Shown here in pieces: positions 1-10,327 of a stretch of 64,000 nucleotides of DNA (its first letter is position 1; every line of letters starts with the position of its first letter). The stretch is from positions 62,001 to 126,000 of the forward strand of contig CAMFGZ010000010.1 of NCBI GenBank assembly GCA_945952105.1. Reading direction: 5' to 3'. This DNA comes from an uncultured Rhodospirillaceae bacterium (GTDB lineage Bacteria; Pseudomonadota; Alphaproteobacteria; Reyranellales; Reyranellaceae). Under the pieces are notes generated by a model, which was given only the letters and a program-made list of their open reading frames with translations, did no database searches and was not told the DNA's origin. The translations under genes were made by a program, and so were the position numbers.

Positions 1-2123
1 TTCACACGCACGATGTCGCCCGGCTTCACCAGGCTGCGCGGATCCTTAACGAAGGTCCTCGACATCGCCGACACGTGGACGAGCCCGTCCTGGTGCACGC
101 CGACGTCGACGAAAGCACCGAAAGCGGCAACGTTGGTCACGACGCCTTCCAGAACCATGCCAGGTTCGAGGTCGTTCAGCGTCTCGACCCCGGCCTTGAA
201 CTCCGCGGTCTTGAAGGCCGGGCGCGGATCGCGTCCCGGCTTCTCCAGTTCACGCAGGATGTCGGTGACGGTGGGCAGGCCGAACTTGTCGTCGACGAAC
301 GCGCCGGGCGACAGAGCGCGCAGGGCGGCGCTGTTGCCGATCAGGGCGTCGATCCCGCTCTTGGTGGCCGCGATGATGCGGTGCACGACGGGATATGATT
401 CTGGATGCACCGCCGAGGCATCGAGGGGATCTTCGCCGGACGGGATGCGCAGGAAGCCGGCGCATTGCTCGAACGCCTTGGGGCCGAGCCGCGGCACGTC
501 CTTCAGCGCCTTGCGCGATTTGAACGCGCCGTGCGTGTCGCGATGGGAGACGATGCTCTGCGCCAGCCCCTGGCCGATGCCCGAGACGCGCGCCAGCAGC
601 GGTGCCGAGGCGGTGTTGAGATCGACGCCGACGCCGTTCACGCAATCCTCGACCACGGCGTCGAGCGACTTCGACAACTTGAACTCGCTGAGATCGTGCT
701 GGTACTGGCCGACGCCGATCGACTTCGGATCGATCTTCACCAGCTCTGCCAGCGGATCCTGCAGGCGTCGGGCGATCGACACCGCGCCGCGCAAGGTGAC
801 GTCGAGGGTGGGCAGTTCTTCCGACGCATAGGCCGAGGCCGAATAGACCGACGCGCCGGCCTCCGAAACCATCACCTTCTGCAGCTTGTGATCCGGGAGA
901 CCCTTCAGCAGCTCCGACGCCAGCTTGTCGGTCTCACGCGAGGCGGTGCCGTTGCCGATCGCCACCAGTTCGACCTTGTGCTCCCGCACCAGCCTCGCGA
1001 GGATCGCCAGCGATTCGTCCCAGCGCCTCTGCGGCTCGTGCGGATAGATCGTGCTGGTCGCCACGACCTTGCCGGTGGCATCGACCACGGCGACCTTCAC
1101 GCCGGAGCGATAGCCGGGATCGAGCCCGAGCGTCGGACGTGTTCCGGCAGGTGCCGCGAGCAACAGGTCGCGCAGGTTGGCCGCGAATACCCGCACGGCT
1201 TCCTCTTCGGCCGTCGTCCAGAGGCGCAAACGCAGGTCGATCGACAGCATGATCGTGATCTTGGTGCGCCAGGCCCAGCGCACGGTCTCCCTCAACCACT
1301 TGTCGCCCGGGCGCCCTTGGTCGGAGATGCCATAGACCCGCATTATGCGCAGCTCGTAGGCGGTGGGGACGGCCTGTGAGGCCGGCGGCCGCGTCGCGGG
1401 ATCGTCCGGCTCGACGGTGAGGCTCAGCATTTCCTCACGCTCGCCCCGGCACAGCGCCAGCACGCGATGCGACGGCATCTTGGCCAGCGCTTCGGAGAAA
1501 TCGAAATAGTCGCTGAACTTGGCGCCAGCCTCCTGCTTGCCCTCGCGGACCTTCGAGACGAGGCGCCCGTTGGTCCAGAATTCCTCGCGCAGCGCGCCGA
1601 TCAGGTCGGCATTCTCGGCGAAGCGTTCCACCAGGATGGCTCGTGCGCCTTCGAGTGCCGCCGCTGCCGTGGCGACGTTCTTGTCGGCTGAAACATAGGC
1701 TTCTGCCCGGACCGCGGGCTCGACACCGGGATCCCTCAGCAGCAGGTCGGCGAGGGGCTCCAGCCCGGCTTCCTTGGCGATCTCGGCCTTGGTGCGGCGC
1801 TTGGGCTTGTAGGGCAGGTAGATGTCCTCGAGGCGGCTCTTGCTGTCGGCGCCCATGATGGCGGCTTCGAGCTTCGCATCGAGCTTTCCCTGGTCGCGCA
1901 CGGAGTCGAGGATGACCTTCCGCCGGGCCTCCAGTTCGCGCAGGTAGCCCAGCCGCTCCTCGAGCGTCCGGAGTTGGGCATCGTCCAGGGATCCGGTGAC
2001 TTCCTTGCGGTAGCGCGCGATGAACGGGACGGTCGCCCCGCCATCGAGCAACTCGACCGTGGCCTGGACCTGCTGTTCCCTGACTCCGAGTTCTTCGGCA
2101 ATACGCGCCTGGATGGAGATCAC
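1..2123 (-). CDS. tex: Tex family RNA-binding transcription accessory protein (C-terminus cut by window edge)
   Basis: About 707 codons are open on the minus strand, reading off the window before the stop. The translation matches Tex over its length: an N-terminal helical region (IARYRKEVTGSLDDAQLRTL), a YqgF/RNase H-like domain (LGLDPGYRSGVKVAVVD), helix-hairpin-helix segments (LNTASAPLLARVSGIG), and the start of an S1 RNA-binding domain (GMVLEGVVTNVAAFGAFVDV) at the window edge. Tex is usually about 770 residues, so only the end of S1 is missing. No ATG sits at the 5' end. A GTG at 2123 preceded by GAAGAGGG at good spacing is the likely start (protein begins VISIQARIAEEL). Tex is a cytoplasmic nucleic-acid-binding protein implicated in transcription. 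It lies downstream of, and on the same strand as, the SET gene and glgX. Confidence 0.93.
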   Translation of the reverse strand, partial: MISIQARIAEELGVREQQVQATVELLDGGATVPFIARYRKEVTGSLDDAQLRTLEERLGYLRELEARRKVILDSVRDQGKLDAKLEAAIMGADSKSRLEDIYLPYKPKRRTKAEIAKEAGLEPLADLLLRDPGVEPAVRAEAYVSADKNVATAAAALEGARAILVERFAENADLIGALREEFWTNGRLVSKVREGKQEAGAKFSDYFDFSEALAKMPSHRVLALCRGEREEMLSLTVEPDDPATRPPASQAVPTAYELRIMRVYGISDQGRPGDKWLRETVRWAWRTKITIMLSIDLRLRLWTTAEEEAVRVFAANLRDLLLAAPAGTRPTLGLDPGYRSGVKVAVVDATGKVVATSTIYPHEPQRRWDESLAILARLVREHKVELVAIGNGTASRETDKLASELLKGLPDHKLQKVMVSEAGASVYSASAYASEELPTLDVTLRGAVSIARRLQDPLAELVKIDPKSIGVGQYQHDLSEFKLSKSLDAVVEDCVNGVGVDLNTASAPLLARVSGIGQGLAQSIVSHRDTHGAFKSRKALKDVPRLGPKAFEQCAGFLRIPSGEDPLDASAVHPESYPVVHRIIAATKSGIDALIGNSAALRALSPGAFVDDKFGLPTVTDILRELEKPGRDPRPAFKTAEFKAGVETLNDLEPGMVLEGVVTNVAAFGAFVDVGVHQDGLVHVSAMSRTFVKDPRSLVKPGDIVRV

Positions 2124-2237
2124 CAAGAATACCCTCTTCGGCCGGATGCGGGCGAAGCCGTCGCCCTCGTCGGACCGCGGGTATGAACGGCGCGCCTGTG
2201 ATACTTCAAGCGCATTGTTCGCTTGCGTCCGGCGCGG

Positions 2238-2588
2238 CTACCGTTCGTAGAAGGTGGAACCGTAGTCGAAGGTGATTTCCTCGCCCTTGCGGACCCCTTC
2301 GATCCCGGCCACGAGCCAGATCCTGCCCTCGTCGCGAAGCACGAAACAGTTGGGCTTGCGACGGTCGTGATTGGCATAGCGCGCCTCGTTGCCTCCCACC
2401 GCGCCGTCGATGTTCCTGTCTTTGTCCAGCTCGAAAATGCAGTCCGATCCCGCGGCAATGCGCGCAAGGGCGACGGAATCAGGGATCACCTCGCCTTTAT
2501 ACTCGATGACCTTCACGCCCCAGGGAATGTCTTTGGCGGCGAACAGGCCCTTTCCGTGTATCCGCGACTTCTTGACGATCAGCTTCAT
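2238..2588 (-). CDS. Small SET-domain protein, putative protein-lysine methyltransferase
   Basis: 116 residues from the ATG at 2588; a GTG at 2600 would add four residues. The protein is essentially one SET domain. It has an N-terminal strand with the IHGKGLFAAKDI motif, a central EYKGEVI segment, the NHDRRKPNC motif corresponding to the SAM-binding NHS/NC signature, and the C-terminal GEEITFDYGS motif containing the catalytic-site tyrosine. No pre-SET or post-SET cysteine clusters are visible. Bacterial stand-alone SET proteins of this size are known and are presumed to methylate lysine on an unknown protein. The substrate here is unknown. It sits between tex and glgX on the same strand, with 94-114 bp gaps. 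Confidence 0.85.
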   Translation of the reverse strand: MKLIVKKSRIHGKGLFAAKDIPWGVKVIEYKGEVIPDSVALARIAAGSDCIFELDKDRNIDGAVGGNEARYANHDRRKPNCFVLRDEGRIWLVAGIEGVRKGEEITFDYGSTFYER

Positions 2589-2694
2589 GAATTCGTGCAC
2601 GCGACCTGTTCGTGAGGCCGGTCATTATGCCCTTCCCGCGGCATTTGTCGAAGACCGAGCAGGGCCGAAGGCGGAGGTCGCCTCCAGGTTCCCC

Positions 2695-4911
2695 TCAATC
2701 GAAGCCGAACTTCACCGACTTGGTCGACGCATCGTCCATTGCCTGCACGACCCGTTGAAAGGAGCGCTCCGCGGCGGTGGTGCGTTGGGGCGTGCGGGCG
2801 GGTTGCAGCACGAAGAGGTGCAGCGATCGCGCCGGCACGTCATAGACGTGGCGGAAATCGCGGAGCGCCAGCGGCTCACCATCGACGTCGCTGGTGTCGA
2901 TCAACCTTACCCACCGCGCGCCGCCCACGGCCTCGGGCAGCACGAACGGGACGGTATCGGTATGGGCATTCATGATGATGAGCAGCGTCGAATCCGACCC
3001 GACGCGGCGGATACCCGTTTCCTGCGCACGACCGTCGAGCAGGACCCCCAGGCAGCGGCCATTGGGATCGTTCCAGGTCTCGTCCTTCATCTCCTCTCCG
3101 GCGGGTGTCAGCCAGCTGACGTCCTTGACGCCCAACTCCTCGTCATAGGCGCCGGTAAGGAAGCGGCCGCGTCGCAGCATCGGAAGCGCGTGTCGGATCA
3201 TGATCAGCTTGCGCACGAACTCCGCGAGATCACGTTCGGCCGGACCGATACCCACCCAATCGACCCAGGAGATTTCGTTGTCCTGGCAGTAGCTGTTGTT
3301 GTTGCCTTTCTGGCTACGGCCGAACTCGTCCCCGCCCAGCAGCATCGGCGTGCCGCGTGACAGGATGAGGGTCGCCAGCATGTTTCGCATCTGGCGTAGC
3401 CGGATCGCTGAGATGTCGGGATCGTCTGTGGGTCCCTCGACGCCGTAATTGTTGGAAAGATTGTGCGAATGGCCGTCCTTGTTGTCCTCGCCGTTGGCGT
3501 CGTTGTGCTTCTCGTTGTAACTGACGAGATCGCCCAGAGTGAACCCGTCATGGGCGGTGATGAAATTGATCGAGGCCCATGGCTTGCGACCGCGCTTGGC
3601 AAAGAGGTCGGCGGACGCCGTGAGACGCGCCGCGAGCGGCGGCAGCTTTCCCTCGTCGCCGCGCCAGTACGCACGCACCGTGTCCCGGAAGGCGTCGTTC
3701 CACTCGGCCCAGCCGGGCGAGAAGCGGCCGACCTGATAACCGCCGGGTCCGATGTCCCAGGGTTCGGCGATAAGCTTGACTGTGGAGAGGACGGGATCCT
3801 GCCGGCAGGCGTCGAGAAAGCGTCCTTCCTCCTGAAAGCCATGCGGCTCGCGGCCGAGGATGGTGGCGAGGTCGAAGCGGAAGCCGTCGATACGCATGTC
3901 CTGGGCCCAGTAGCGCAGGCTGTCCATGACCATCTGGAGGACACGCGAGTTGCTGAGGTTGACCGTGTTCCCGGTACCCGTATCGTTGATGTAATAGCGC
4001 GGTTCCGGTGCCAGCCTGTAGTAGGAGGCGTTGTCGATTCCCTTGAAGCAGATGGTGGGCCCGAGCTGGTTGCCCTCGGCGGTGTGGTTGTAGACGACGT
4101 CGAGGATGACCTCGAGTCCCGCCGCATGAAGGTGCGCCACCATCTCCTTGAATTCGGCGAAGGCGAAATCAGGATTGGCCGCATAGCGGCGGGCCGGCGC
4201 GAAGAAGCCGATCGTGTTGTAGCCCCAGTAGTTCTTGAGGTCTTTCTCCAGGAGGTTGCTGTCATCGACGAAGGTGTGCACCGGGAGCAGTTCGACGGCG
4301 CTCACGCCGAGCGAGGAGAGGTAGCCGGTGATCTCCGCCGTGGCGAGGCCGGCATAGGTGCCTCGGAGAGGTTCGGGCACGGCGGGGTGGAGCTTGGTGA
4401 GGCCACGCACATGCGCCTCGTAGACGATCGTGTTCTCCCAGGCGACGCGTGGACGCGGTGAGCGGCCCCAGCTGAAGGCGGGATCGATCACGCAGCTTCG
4501 ATAGGTGAAGGGCGCACTGTCTCGATCGTCGAAGGTGAGATCGTCGCCGCTCTCCATCTTGTAGCCGAAAAGGGCGGGATTCCACGTCAGTTTGCCGATG
4601 ATCTGCCGTGCGTACGGATCGAGCAGAAGCTTGTTGGGATTGAAGCGATGTCCCGCCGTGGGCTCGTAGGGGCCGTGGACGCGATAGCCGTAGATGGTGC
4701 CCGGACGCGCGTCGGGCAGGTAGCCGTGCCAGACCTCGTCGGTATATTCCGGCAGTACGATCCGCTCGATCTCGCGCTCGCCGGTCGAATCGAACAGGCA
4801 GAGCTCGACCTTGGTGGCGTTCGCCGAAAAGAGTGCGAAATTGACGCCGAGCCCGTCCCAAGTTGCGCCGAGAGGATAGGGCAGTCCCTCGCTCAGGCGG
4901 GTCTGGGTCAC
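2695..4911 (-). CDS. glgX: Glycogen debranching enzyme GlgX / isoamylase-type (copy 1)
   Basis: 738 residues from a GTG start. The N-terminal CBM48-like domain begins YPLGATWDGLGVNFALFSAN and is followed by the GH13 catalytic barrel. Catalytic motifs are visible: MRIDGFRFDLATIL (nucleophile Asp), KLIAEPWDIGPGG (acid/base Glu) and FITAHDGFTLGDLVSYN (stabilising Asp), plus the GlgX/isoamylase insert NEKHNDANGEDNKDG. It should hydrolyse alpha-1,6 branches in glycogen or limit dextrin in the cytoplasm. A second copy lies at 55390-57498 inside the trehalose/glycogen operon. This copy stands apart, next to a SET-domain gene and divergent from an alpha/beta hydrolase. It carries a C-terminal tail of about 35 residues, ending near KSVKFGFD, that copy 2 lacks. 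Confidence 0.95.
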   Translation of the reverse strand: MTQTRLSEGLPYPLGATWDGLGVNFALFSANATKVELCLFDSTGEREIERIVLPEYTDEVWHGYLPDARPGTIYGYRVHGPYEPTAGHRFNPNKLLLDPYARQIIGKLTWNPALFGYKMESGDDLTFDDRDSAPFTYRSCVIDPAFSWGRSPRPRVAWENTIVYEAHVRGLTKLHPAVPEPLRGTYAGLATAEITGYLSSLGVSAVELLPVHTFVDDSNLLEKDLKNYWGYNTIGFFAPARRYAANPDFAFAEFKEMVAHLHAAGLEVILDVVYNHTAEGNQLGPTICFKGIDNASYYRLAPEPRYYINDTGTGNTVNLSNSRVLQMVMDSLRYWAQDMRIDGFRFDLATILGREPHGFQEEGRFLDACRQDPVLSTVKLIAEPWDIGPGGYQVGRFSPGWAEWNDAFRDTVRAYWRGDEGKLPPLAARLTASADLFAKRGRKPWASINFITAHDGFTLGDLVSYNEKHNDANGEDNKDGHSHNLSNNYGVEGPTDDPDISAIRLRQMRNMLATLILSRGTPMLLGGDEFGRSQKGNNNSYCQDNEISWVDWVGIGPAERDLAEFVRKLIMIRHALPMLRRGRFLTGAYDEELGVKDVSWLTPAGEEMKDETWNDPNGRCLGVLLDGRAQETGIRRVGSDSTLLIIMNAHTDTVPFVLPEAVGGARWVRLIDTSDVDGEPLALRDFRHVYDVPARSLHLFVLQPARTPQRTTAAERSFQRVVQAMDDASTKSVKFGFD

Positions 4912-4974
4912 GATCGGACACCCTGGCTACGACGCGCTATCATGTTTGCGTTTTGAATGATCTTCCCCCTGTCA

Positions 4975-4990
4975 GTCGTCAGCTAACGAC
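4975..4990. promoter_or_regulatory. Near-perfect 16-bp palindrome between divergent glgX and hydrolase genes
   Basis: GTCGTCAGCTAACGAC has GTCGT/ACGAC arms around a central AGCT, with a single mismatched pair. It sits in the 172-bp gap between the glgX start (4911, minus) and the hydrolase (ATG 5084, plus), where a shared operator would be expected. No regulator is identifiable from sequence alone, so the operator role is inference. Confidence 0.35.
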
Positions 4991-5083
4991 CTCGCCTCCG
5001 ATGCGTTGCAGCAATTGTCGCCGCGACCGGATTTCGGCGATGCTGTGGTCAAGATCTCCTTCTCCAGTGTCGGATGCAGCGCG

Positions 5084-5767
5084 ATGGGTGTCTCCCCGAG
5101 GGTGCGGCGGCTGCGGCTGCCGATAGAGCACGGTTCGACCGTCTCGGCGCTATATGAGCGTGCGGCCCGGCCCGCGGCGTTGCTCGTGCTTGCGCACGGG
5201 GCTGGGGCCGGAATGACGCATCCCTTCATGGCGGCGGTCGCCGATCTGCTTGCCAGGCACGGCATCAGCACGCTTCGCTTCCAGTTTCCCTATATGGAAG
5301 CGGGATCGAAGCGGCCGGATCGGCCGGCCAGGGCGCACTTGGCCATCCGGGCGGCGGTAAGGAAAGCAGCGAAGCTCGCGCCGGAGCTTCCCTTGTTTGC
5401 GGGAGGCAAATCCTTCGGCGGCCGCATGACGTCACAGGCGCAGGGTTCCGAGCCGCTCCCCGGTATCCGTGGCCTGGTGTTTCTGGGCTTTCCCCTGCAT
5501 CCCCCGAAAAAGCCGTCGGTCGAGCGGGCTGCACATCTTTCCGACGTCGGGATACCCTTGCTGTTCGTTCAGGGCACGCGCGATGCGCTGGCGCAGCCCC
5601 AACTCCTGAAGAACGTCCTGAGGCGTCTCGGAAAGCGTGCGACCTACCGGCCGATCCAGGATGCCGACCATTCGTTCGGCGTCCTCGTCCGTTCGGGCCG
5701 AACCGAGGTGGAGGTTCTTTCCGAGATCGCGGACGTCGTGGGCCAGTGGATACGCAGGAGAATTTGA
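5084..5767 (+). CDS. Alpha/beta hydrolase of the KANL3/Tex30-like (dienelactone-hydrolase-like) family
   Basis: 227 residues from the ATG at 5084. An in-frame TTG at 5006 would extend it by 26 residues, but neither start has a strong ribosome-binding site and recognisable homology begins near residue 5. The fold is visible: an oxyanion-loop HGAGAGMTHPFM, the nucleophile elbow GGKSFGGRM (Ser), LLFVQGTRDALA (Asp) and the C-terminal DADHSFGV (His), giving a complete Ser-Asp-His triad. The FPYMEAG and FLGFPLHPPKKP motifs are typical of the KANL3/Tex30-like group. No signal peptide is seen, so it is probably cytoplasmic. The substrate is unknown. It is divergent from glgX copy 1. Confidence 0.85.
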   Translation: MGVSPRVRRLRLPIEHGSTVSALYERAARPAALLVLAHGAGAGMTHPFMAAVADLLARHGISTLRFQFPYMEAGSKRPDRPARAHLAIRAAVRKAAKLAPELPLFAGGKSFGGRMTSQAQGSEPLPGIRGLVFLGFPLHPPKKPSVERAAHLSDVGIPLLFVQGTRDALAQPQLLKNVLRRLGKRATYRPIQDADHSFGVLVRSGRTEVEVLSEIADVVGQWIRRRI

Positions 5768-6138
5768 AAAGGCGCAGCGGCTGGTGGTCAGGCCACGCGG
5801 ATGCGAACGGGCCTCCGGCGGAGTCGTCCTTCAAACGGGGAATTCAGCGGTGATTCCGATGGGTCGCACATCGGCGGCCCGGAAAAGCCCGAACGACGCC
5901 TTTGCTGGCGCTTTTGCAAGAGGCCGGATCTTGGTCTTGCGGTGCTCGCTGCCTTCGGGCCGAAGCAAAAGCTCGAAGGTCTGGCGGTCGCGGCGACCGC
6001 AAAATGCGCGGCACTGCCGCACGCGGAGCCCCAACCCCCCGACACCTGGTGCGGTGAAGCGAGTCGGGTCAATGCCGTCTCGGTTCGACAATCGAGACCG
6101 GGAGGCCGCGCCGGCCGGGACGGCAGGAAGCGCGAGAC
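5768..6138. other. Intergenic region between convergent genes; hairpins only
   Basis: This 371-bp gap separates the ends of the hydrolase gene (plus) and the flavin monooxygenase gene (minus), so transcript ends are expected. It holds small hairpins: GCGGTCGC/GCGACCGC at 5984-6000 followed by AAAA, GTCTCG/CGAGAC at 6077-6098 and GGCCG/CGGCC at 6104-6116. None has a clear T-tract on the relevant strand. I see no convincing gene; the short ORFs here lack family signatures. Confidence 0.4.
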
Positions 6139-7438
6139 CTAGAATTCCAGCAGGTTGTCGCGCAGATGCTTGTGGGCATAGGCCTTGCGGGTCAGGCCCT
6201 GGCGCTGCAGTTCGGGCACCAGGCCGTCGCAGACTTCCATGATGCCGCGGCGGTCGATGGGGGTGTCGGAAATCAGGAAGCCGTCGCCGCCCACTTCCTC
6301 CATGACCTCGCGCATCACGCCCGCCACATGCTCGGGCGTGCCGGTGTAGTCGAGGCTGCCCTTGGCGGCATACCCCCGGACGATCTCGCGCAGGGGTTTG
6401 CCGAGCCATCGGGCCAGCGACGACTGGTGGCCGTTGGTCGTCAGATCCATCGGCAGCGTGTCGTCGAGATCGAATTTGGAAAAGTCGATGCCGGTGAGGC
6501 GCGACATGCCGGCAAGCTGCATGTCGACATACTTCAGCGAGTCCTCCTGCTGGAGCCGGCGCCGCTCGCGCGCCGCCTCCATCGTCGTGTCGACGATCGG
6601 CGAGCACAGGAACAGGAGCTTGATGTCGTCGGGATTGCGCCCCTGGGCGGCGGCGTTGGCGCGCACCTCCTCGCGATAGGCTTTCATCTTCTGGATGTTG
6701 GCGCCTTCGGTGATGATCGTGTCGGCCCACTTCGAGGCGAACTTCTTGCCGGCCGACGAGCCGCCGGCCTGCACGATCGGCACGCGTCCCTGCGGCGAGC
6801 GCGGCGCGTTGATCGGGCCGCGCACCTTGAAGTACTTGCCCTCGTGGTGGATCGGCCGGACCTTCTTGCCGTCGGCGAACATCGGCGTCTCCCGGTCGAG
6901 CACGACCGCGTCGGCGTCCCAGGCTTCCCACAGCTTGGTGACGACGTCGGCGAATTCATCGGCGACCTCGTAGCGCTCGTCATGCGGCCGGTGCTTCTCG
7001 TGACCATAATTCTGCGCGGTGCCGTCGTTGCTGCCGGTGACGCAGTTCCAGCCGACGCGGCCCTCGGTGACGTGATCCAGAGAGTTGATGAGTCGTGCCG
7101 CCAGATAGGGCGGGTATTCCGAGATCGAGAGCGTTGGCACGAGGCCGAGATGCGTGGTGGCCTGCGCCAGGTATGGCACCAGGACCGGCGGGTCGAGCTT
7201 GGGAGTCCCTTGCGCGTACTGCAGGTAAGTGTCGTGGTTGCCCTTGTAGGTGTAGGGCACGTTCGAGGAGTCCTCGATGATCATGTAGTCGAAGCACGCC
7301 CGTTCCATGCCCTTGGCGAGGTCGATGAAGATGTCCGGCATCATCCAGCGCTGCACGTCGGAGGCGCTGCCGGCCCACATCGAGCGCCAGTTCTTGGACG
7401 CGAAGCTCTGACCCAGGAACCAGGCGAGGTGAAACGGC

Positions 7439-7446
<8 letters not shown>
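6139..7446 (-). CDS. LLM-class flavin-dependent monooxygenase, NtaA/SnaA/DszA type (copy 1)
   Basis: 435 residues from the ATG at 7446; the longer reading upstream is inside the preceding gene. It is a luciferase-like TIM barrel, with HLAWFLGQ at the N-terminus, YMIIEDSSNVPYTYKG, LGLVPTLSISEYPPYLAARL, the flavin-site GRVGWNCVTGSND, and the GRVPIVQAGGSSAGKKFA segment. The tail GLTRKAYAHKHLRDNLLEF is typical of the nitrilotriacetate-monooxygenase-component-A group. These enzymes use FMNH2 supplied by a separate reductase to oxygenate N- or S-containing compounds; no such reductase gene is seen nearby. The ATG overlaps the stop of the ABC ATPase gene by 8 bp, so it is the last gene of the minus arm. 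A very close paralog is at 18959-20269. Confidence 0.92.
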
Positions 7447-8409
<963 letters not shown>

Positions 8410-8413
<4 letters not shown>

Positions 8414-9411
8414 CGGGCTGTGCTCGTCGCACCTTGCTTATGGGGAGCGAGATCGGCGAGACACGCCGCCCAGTGGTCGCCGCCCAGGTTTCGCCGCTCG
8501 GGGCTGACCGTCTGGCAAGCGGGGATAGAGACGCGGCAACGCGGCAGGAACGGACAGAGCTTGATGGGCTCGATGAGGTTGGGCGGCACGCCCTCGATCG
8601 GCGTGAGCCGGCGTACGCCGACACCGTCGACCCGCGGCGTCGAGCCCATGAGGCCCAGCGTGTAGCCATGACTGGGGCGATGGAACAGCTCGCGGATTGG
8701 GCCCGATTCCACGACGTTGCCCGCGTACATGACGTTGACCCTGTCGCAGAGGCCGGCGACGACGCCGAGATCGTGACTGATCCAGATCACGGACGTTCCG
8801 CGCTCATGCGTCAGGCGCTTCACCAGATCGATGATCTGCGCCTGGATGGTGACGTCGAGGGCGGTCGTCGCCTCGTCGGCAATCAGCAGGCGCGGATTGC
8901 AGGACAAGGCGATCGCGATCATGACCCTCTGGCGCATGCCGCCGGAGAACTGGTGCGGATAGGCGGTCAGCCGTTTCTCCGCCGAGGGGATGCCGACCGT
9001 TTCCAGCAATTCGATCGCGCGGCGCTTCGCGGCCGGCCCGTCCAGCTTCTGGTGACGATGCAGCACTTCCAGGATCTGGCGACCGACGGTGAGCACCGGA
9101 TTGAGCGAGCGCATCGGATCCTGGAACACCATTGCCATGCTGGATCCGCGTTCCTCGCGCATCTGGGCTTCGCTGAGCTGCAGCAGCTCGCGGCCGTCGA
9201 AGGCCAGGCTGTCGGCGGCGACGTGGCCGGGCGGCTCGGGCACCAGGCGCATGATCGACATCGCCGTGACGCTCTTGCCGCTGCCGCTCTCGCCCACCAG
9301 GCCCAGGATCTCGCCCTCGGCGAGATCGAACGACACGCCATTGACGGCACGCACGTCGCCGCGGTCGGTGGCGAAACTCGTGCGGAGATTGCGGACACGC
9401 AACAGGGTCAT
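8410..9411 (-). CDS. ABC transporter ATP-binding protein, OppD/DppD type
   Basis: 333 residues, starting at the ATG at 9411 ([13 protein letters not shown]). A longer in-frame reading to 10170 is an artefact lying antiparallel within the permease gene. Walker A is GESGSGKSV, the signature is [16 protein letters not shown], Walker B is [12 protein letters not shown] and the switch is WISHDLGVV. The C-terminal [14 protein letters not shown] segment matches the oligopeptide/dipeptide ATPase tail. It forms a heterodimeric ATPase with the DppF-type protein. The ATG overlaps the stop of the upstream permease gene by 4 bp. Confidence 0.94.
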
Positions 9412-10325
9412 GCGTTGGCCTTCACGCTGCGGCGCGTGCGCCAGGCACGGGGGTCGAGCGCATCGCGCAGGCCATCGCCCATGAAGTTGATGCTGAGGAC
9501 GCAGATCGCGATGATCGAGGTTGGCGCCAGGAACATCCACGGCGCATCGCCGAGGAACCGCCGCGCCTCGCTCATGTCGCGACCCCAGCTCGGTTCGGGC
9601 GGCTGGGTGCCGAAGCCCAGGAAGCTGAGCGAAGCCTCGGAGACCACGGCGGCAGCAAAGACGGCGGTGAGCTGCACCACGATCGGCGAGACCATGTTGC
9701 GCAGCATGTGGGAGAGCACGATGCGCAGCGGGCTGGCGCCCAGCGCGCGCGCGGCCGTGACATAGACGTCCTCGCGCACGGCGAGCGTGCTGCCGCGTAT
9801 CATGCGCGCCAGGATCGGTGCCTGCACGAGCCCGAGCGCAAGCATGACGTTCTTGATGTCCGGACCGAGCAGTCCGACCAGCGCCACGGCGAGCAGCAGC
9901 GGCGGGAAGGTGAGGAAGGCGTCGACCAGCCGCATCAGCACATTGTCGACCTTGCCGCCGAAATAGCCGGAAGCGAGACCGAGCGGTACGCCGAAGGTGA
10001 AGGCGAAGCCGACGACCAGAAGCCCGACGGCGAGCGACGTGCGGCCGCCCCAGAGCATGCGCGAGAAGACATCGCGGCCGAAATGGTCGGTGCCCATCGG
10101 ATGCTCGAACGACGGTGGCTTCAGCTTCATCGACAGCTTGATCTGGATCGGATCGTAAGGAGCCACCCACGGCGCGAAGGCCGTCGTGAGGCAGATCAGC
10201 AGCAGGATGACGAAGCCGATGGTGGCGGCGCGGTTGCGCGGGAACTGCCGGGCTGCCAGCGCCAGTGAGCCACGGAACTTGAGGGGTGCGGGTGTCGGGG
10301 AGGGAAGGGCGCGTGCGTCCGTCAT
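9408..10325 (-). CDS. ABC transporter permease, OppC/DppC type
   Basis: 305 residues. The N-terminal OppC_N segment has the first membrane helix (AATIGFVILLLICLTTAFAP) and the HPMGTDHFGRDVFSRMLWG signature of DppC/OppC proteins. Five more hydrophobic helices follow, with the EAA-like loop ALGASPLRIVLSHMLRN. The end GDGLRDALDPRAW is family-typical. It is an inner-membrane subunit partnering the DppB-type permease and starts 2 bp after that gene's stop. Confidence 0.94.
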   Translation of the reverse strand: MTDARALPSPTPAPLKFRGSLALAARQFPRNRAATIGFVILLLICLTTAFAPWVAPYDPIQIKLSMKLKPPSFEHPMGTDHFGRDVFSRMLWGGRTSLAVGLLVVGFAFTFGVPLGLASGYFGGKVDNVLMRLVDAFLTFPPLLLAVALVGLLGPDIKNVMLALGLVQAPILARMIRGSTLAVREDVYVTAARALGASPLRIVLSHMLRNMVSPIVVQLTAVFAAAVVSEASLSFLGFGTQPPEPSWGRDMSEARRFLGDAPWMFLAPTSIIAICVLSINFMGDGLRDALDPRAWRTRRSVKANA

Positions 10326-10327
10326 GG

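Noticed and set aside
9412..10170. N-terminal extension of the DppD-type ATPase
   Set aside because: The extension lies within the permease gene in another frame and is Arg-rich nonsense. The ATG at 9411 gives the normal protein.
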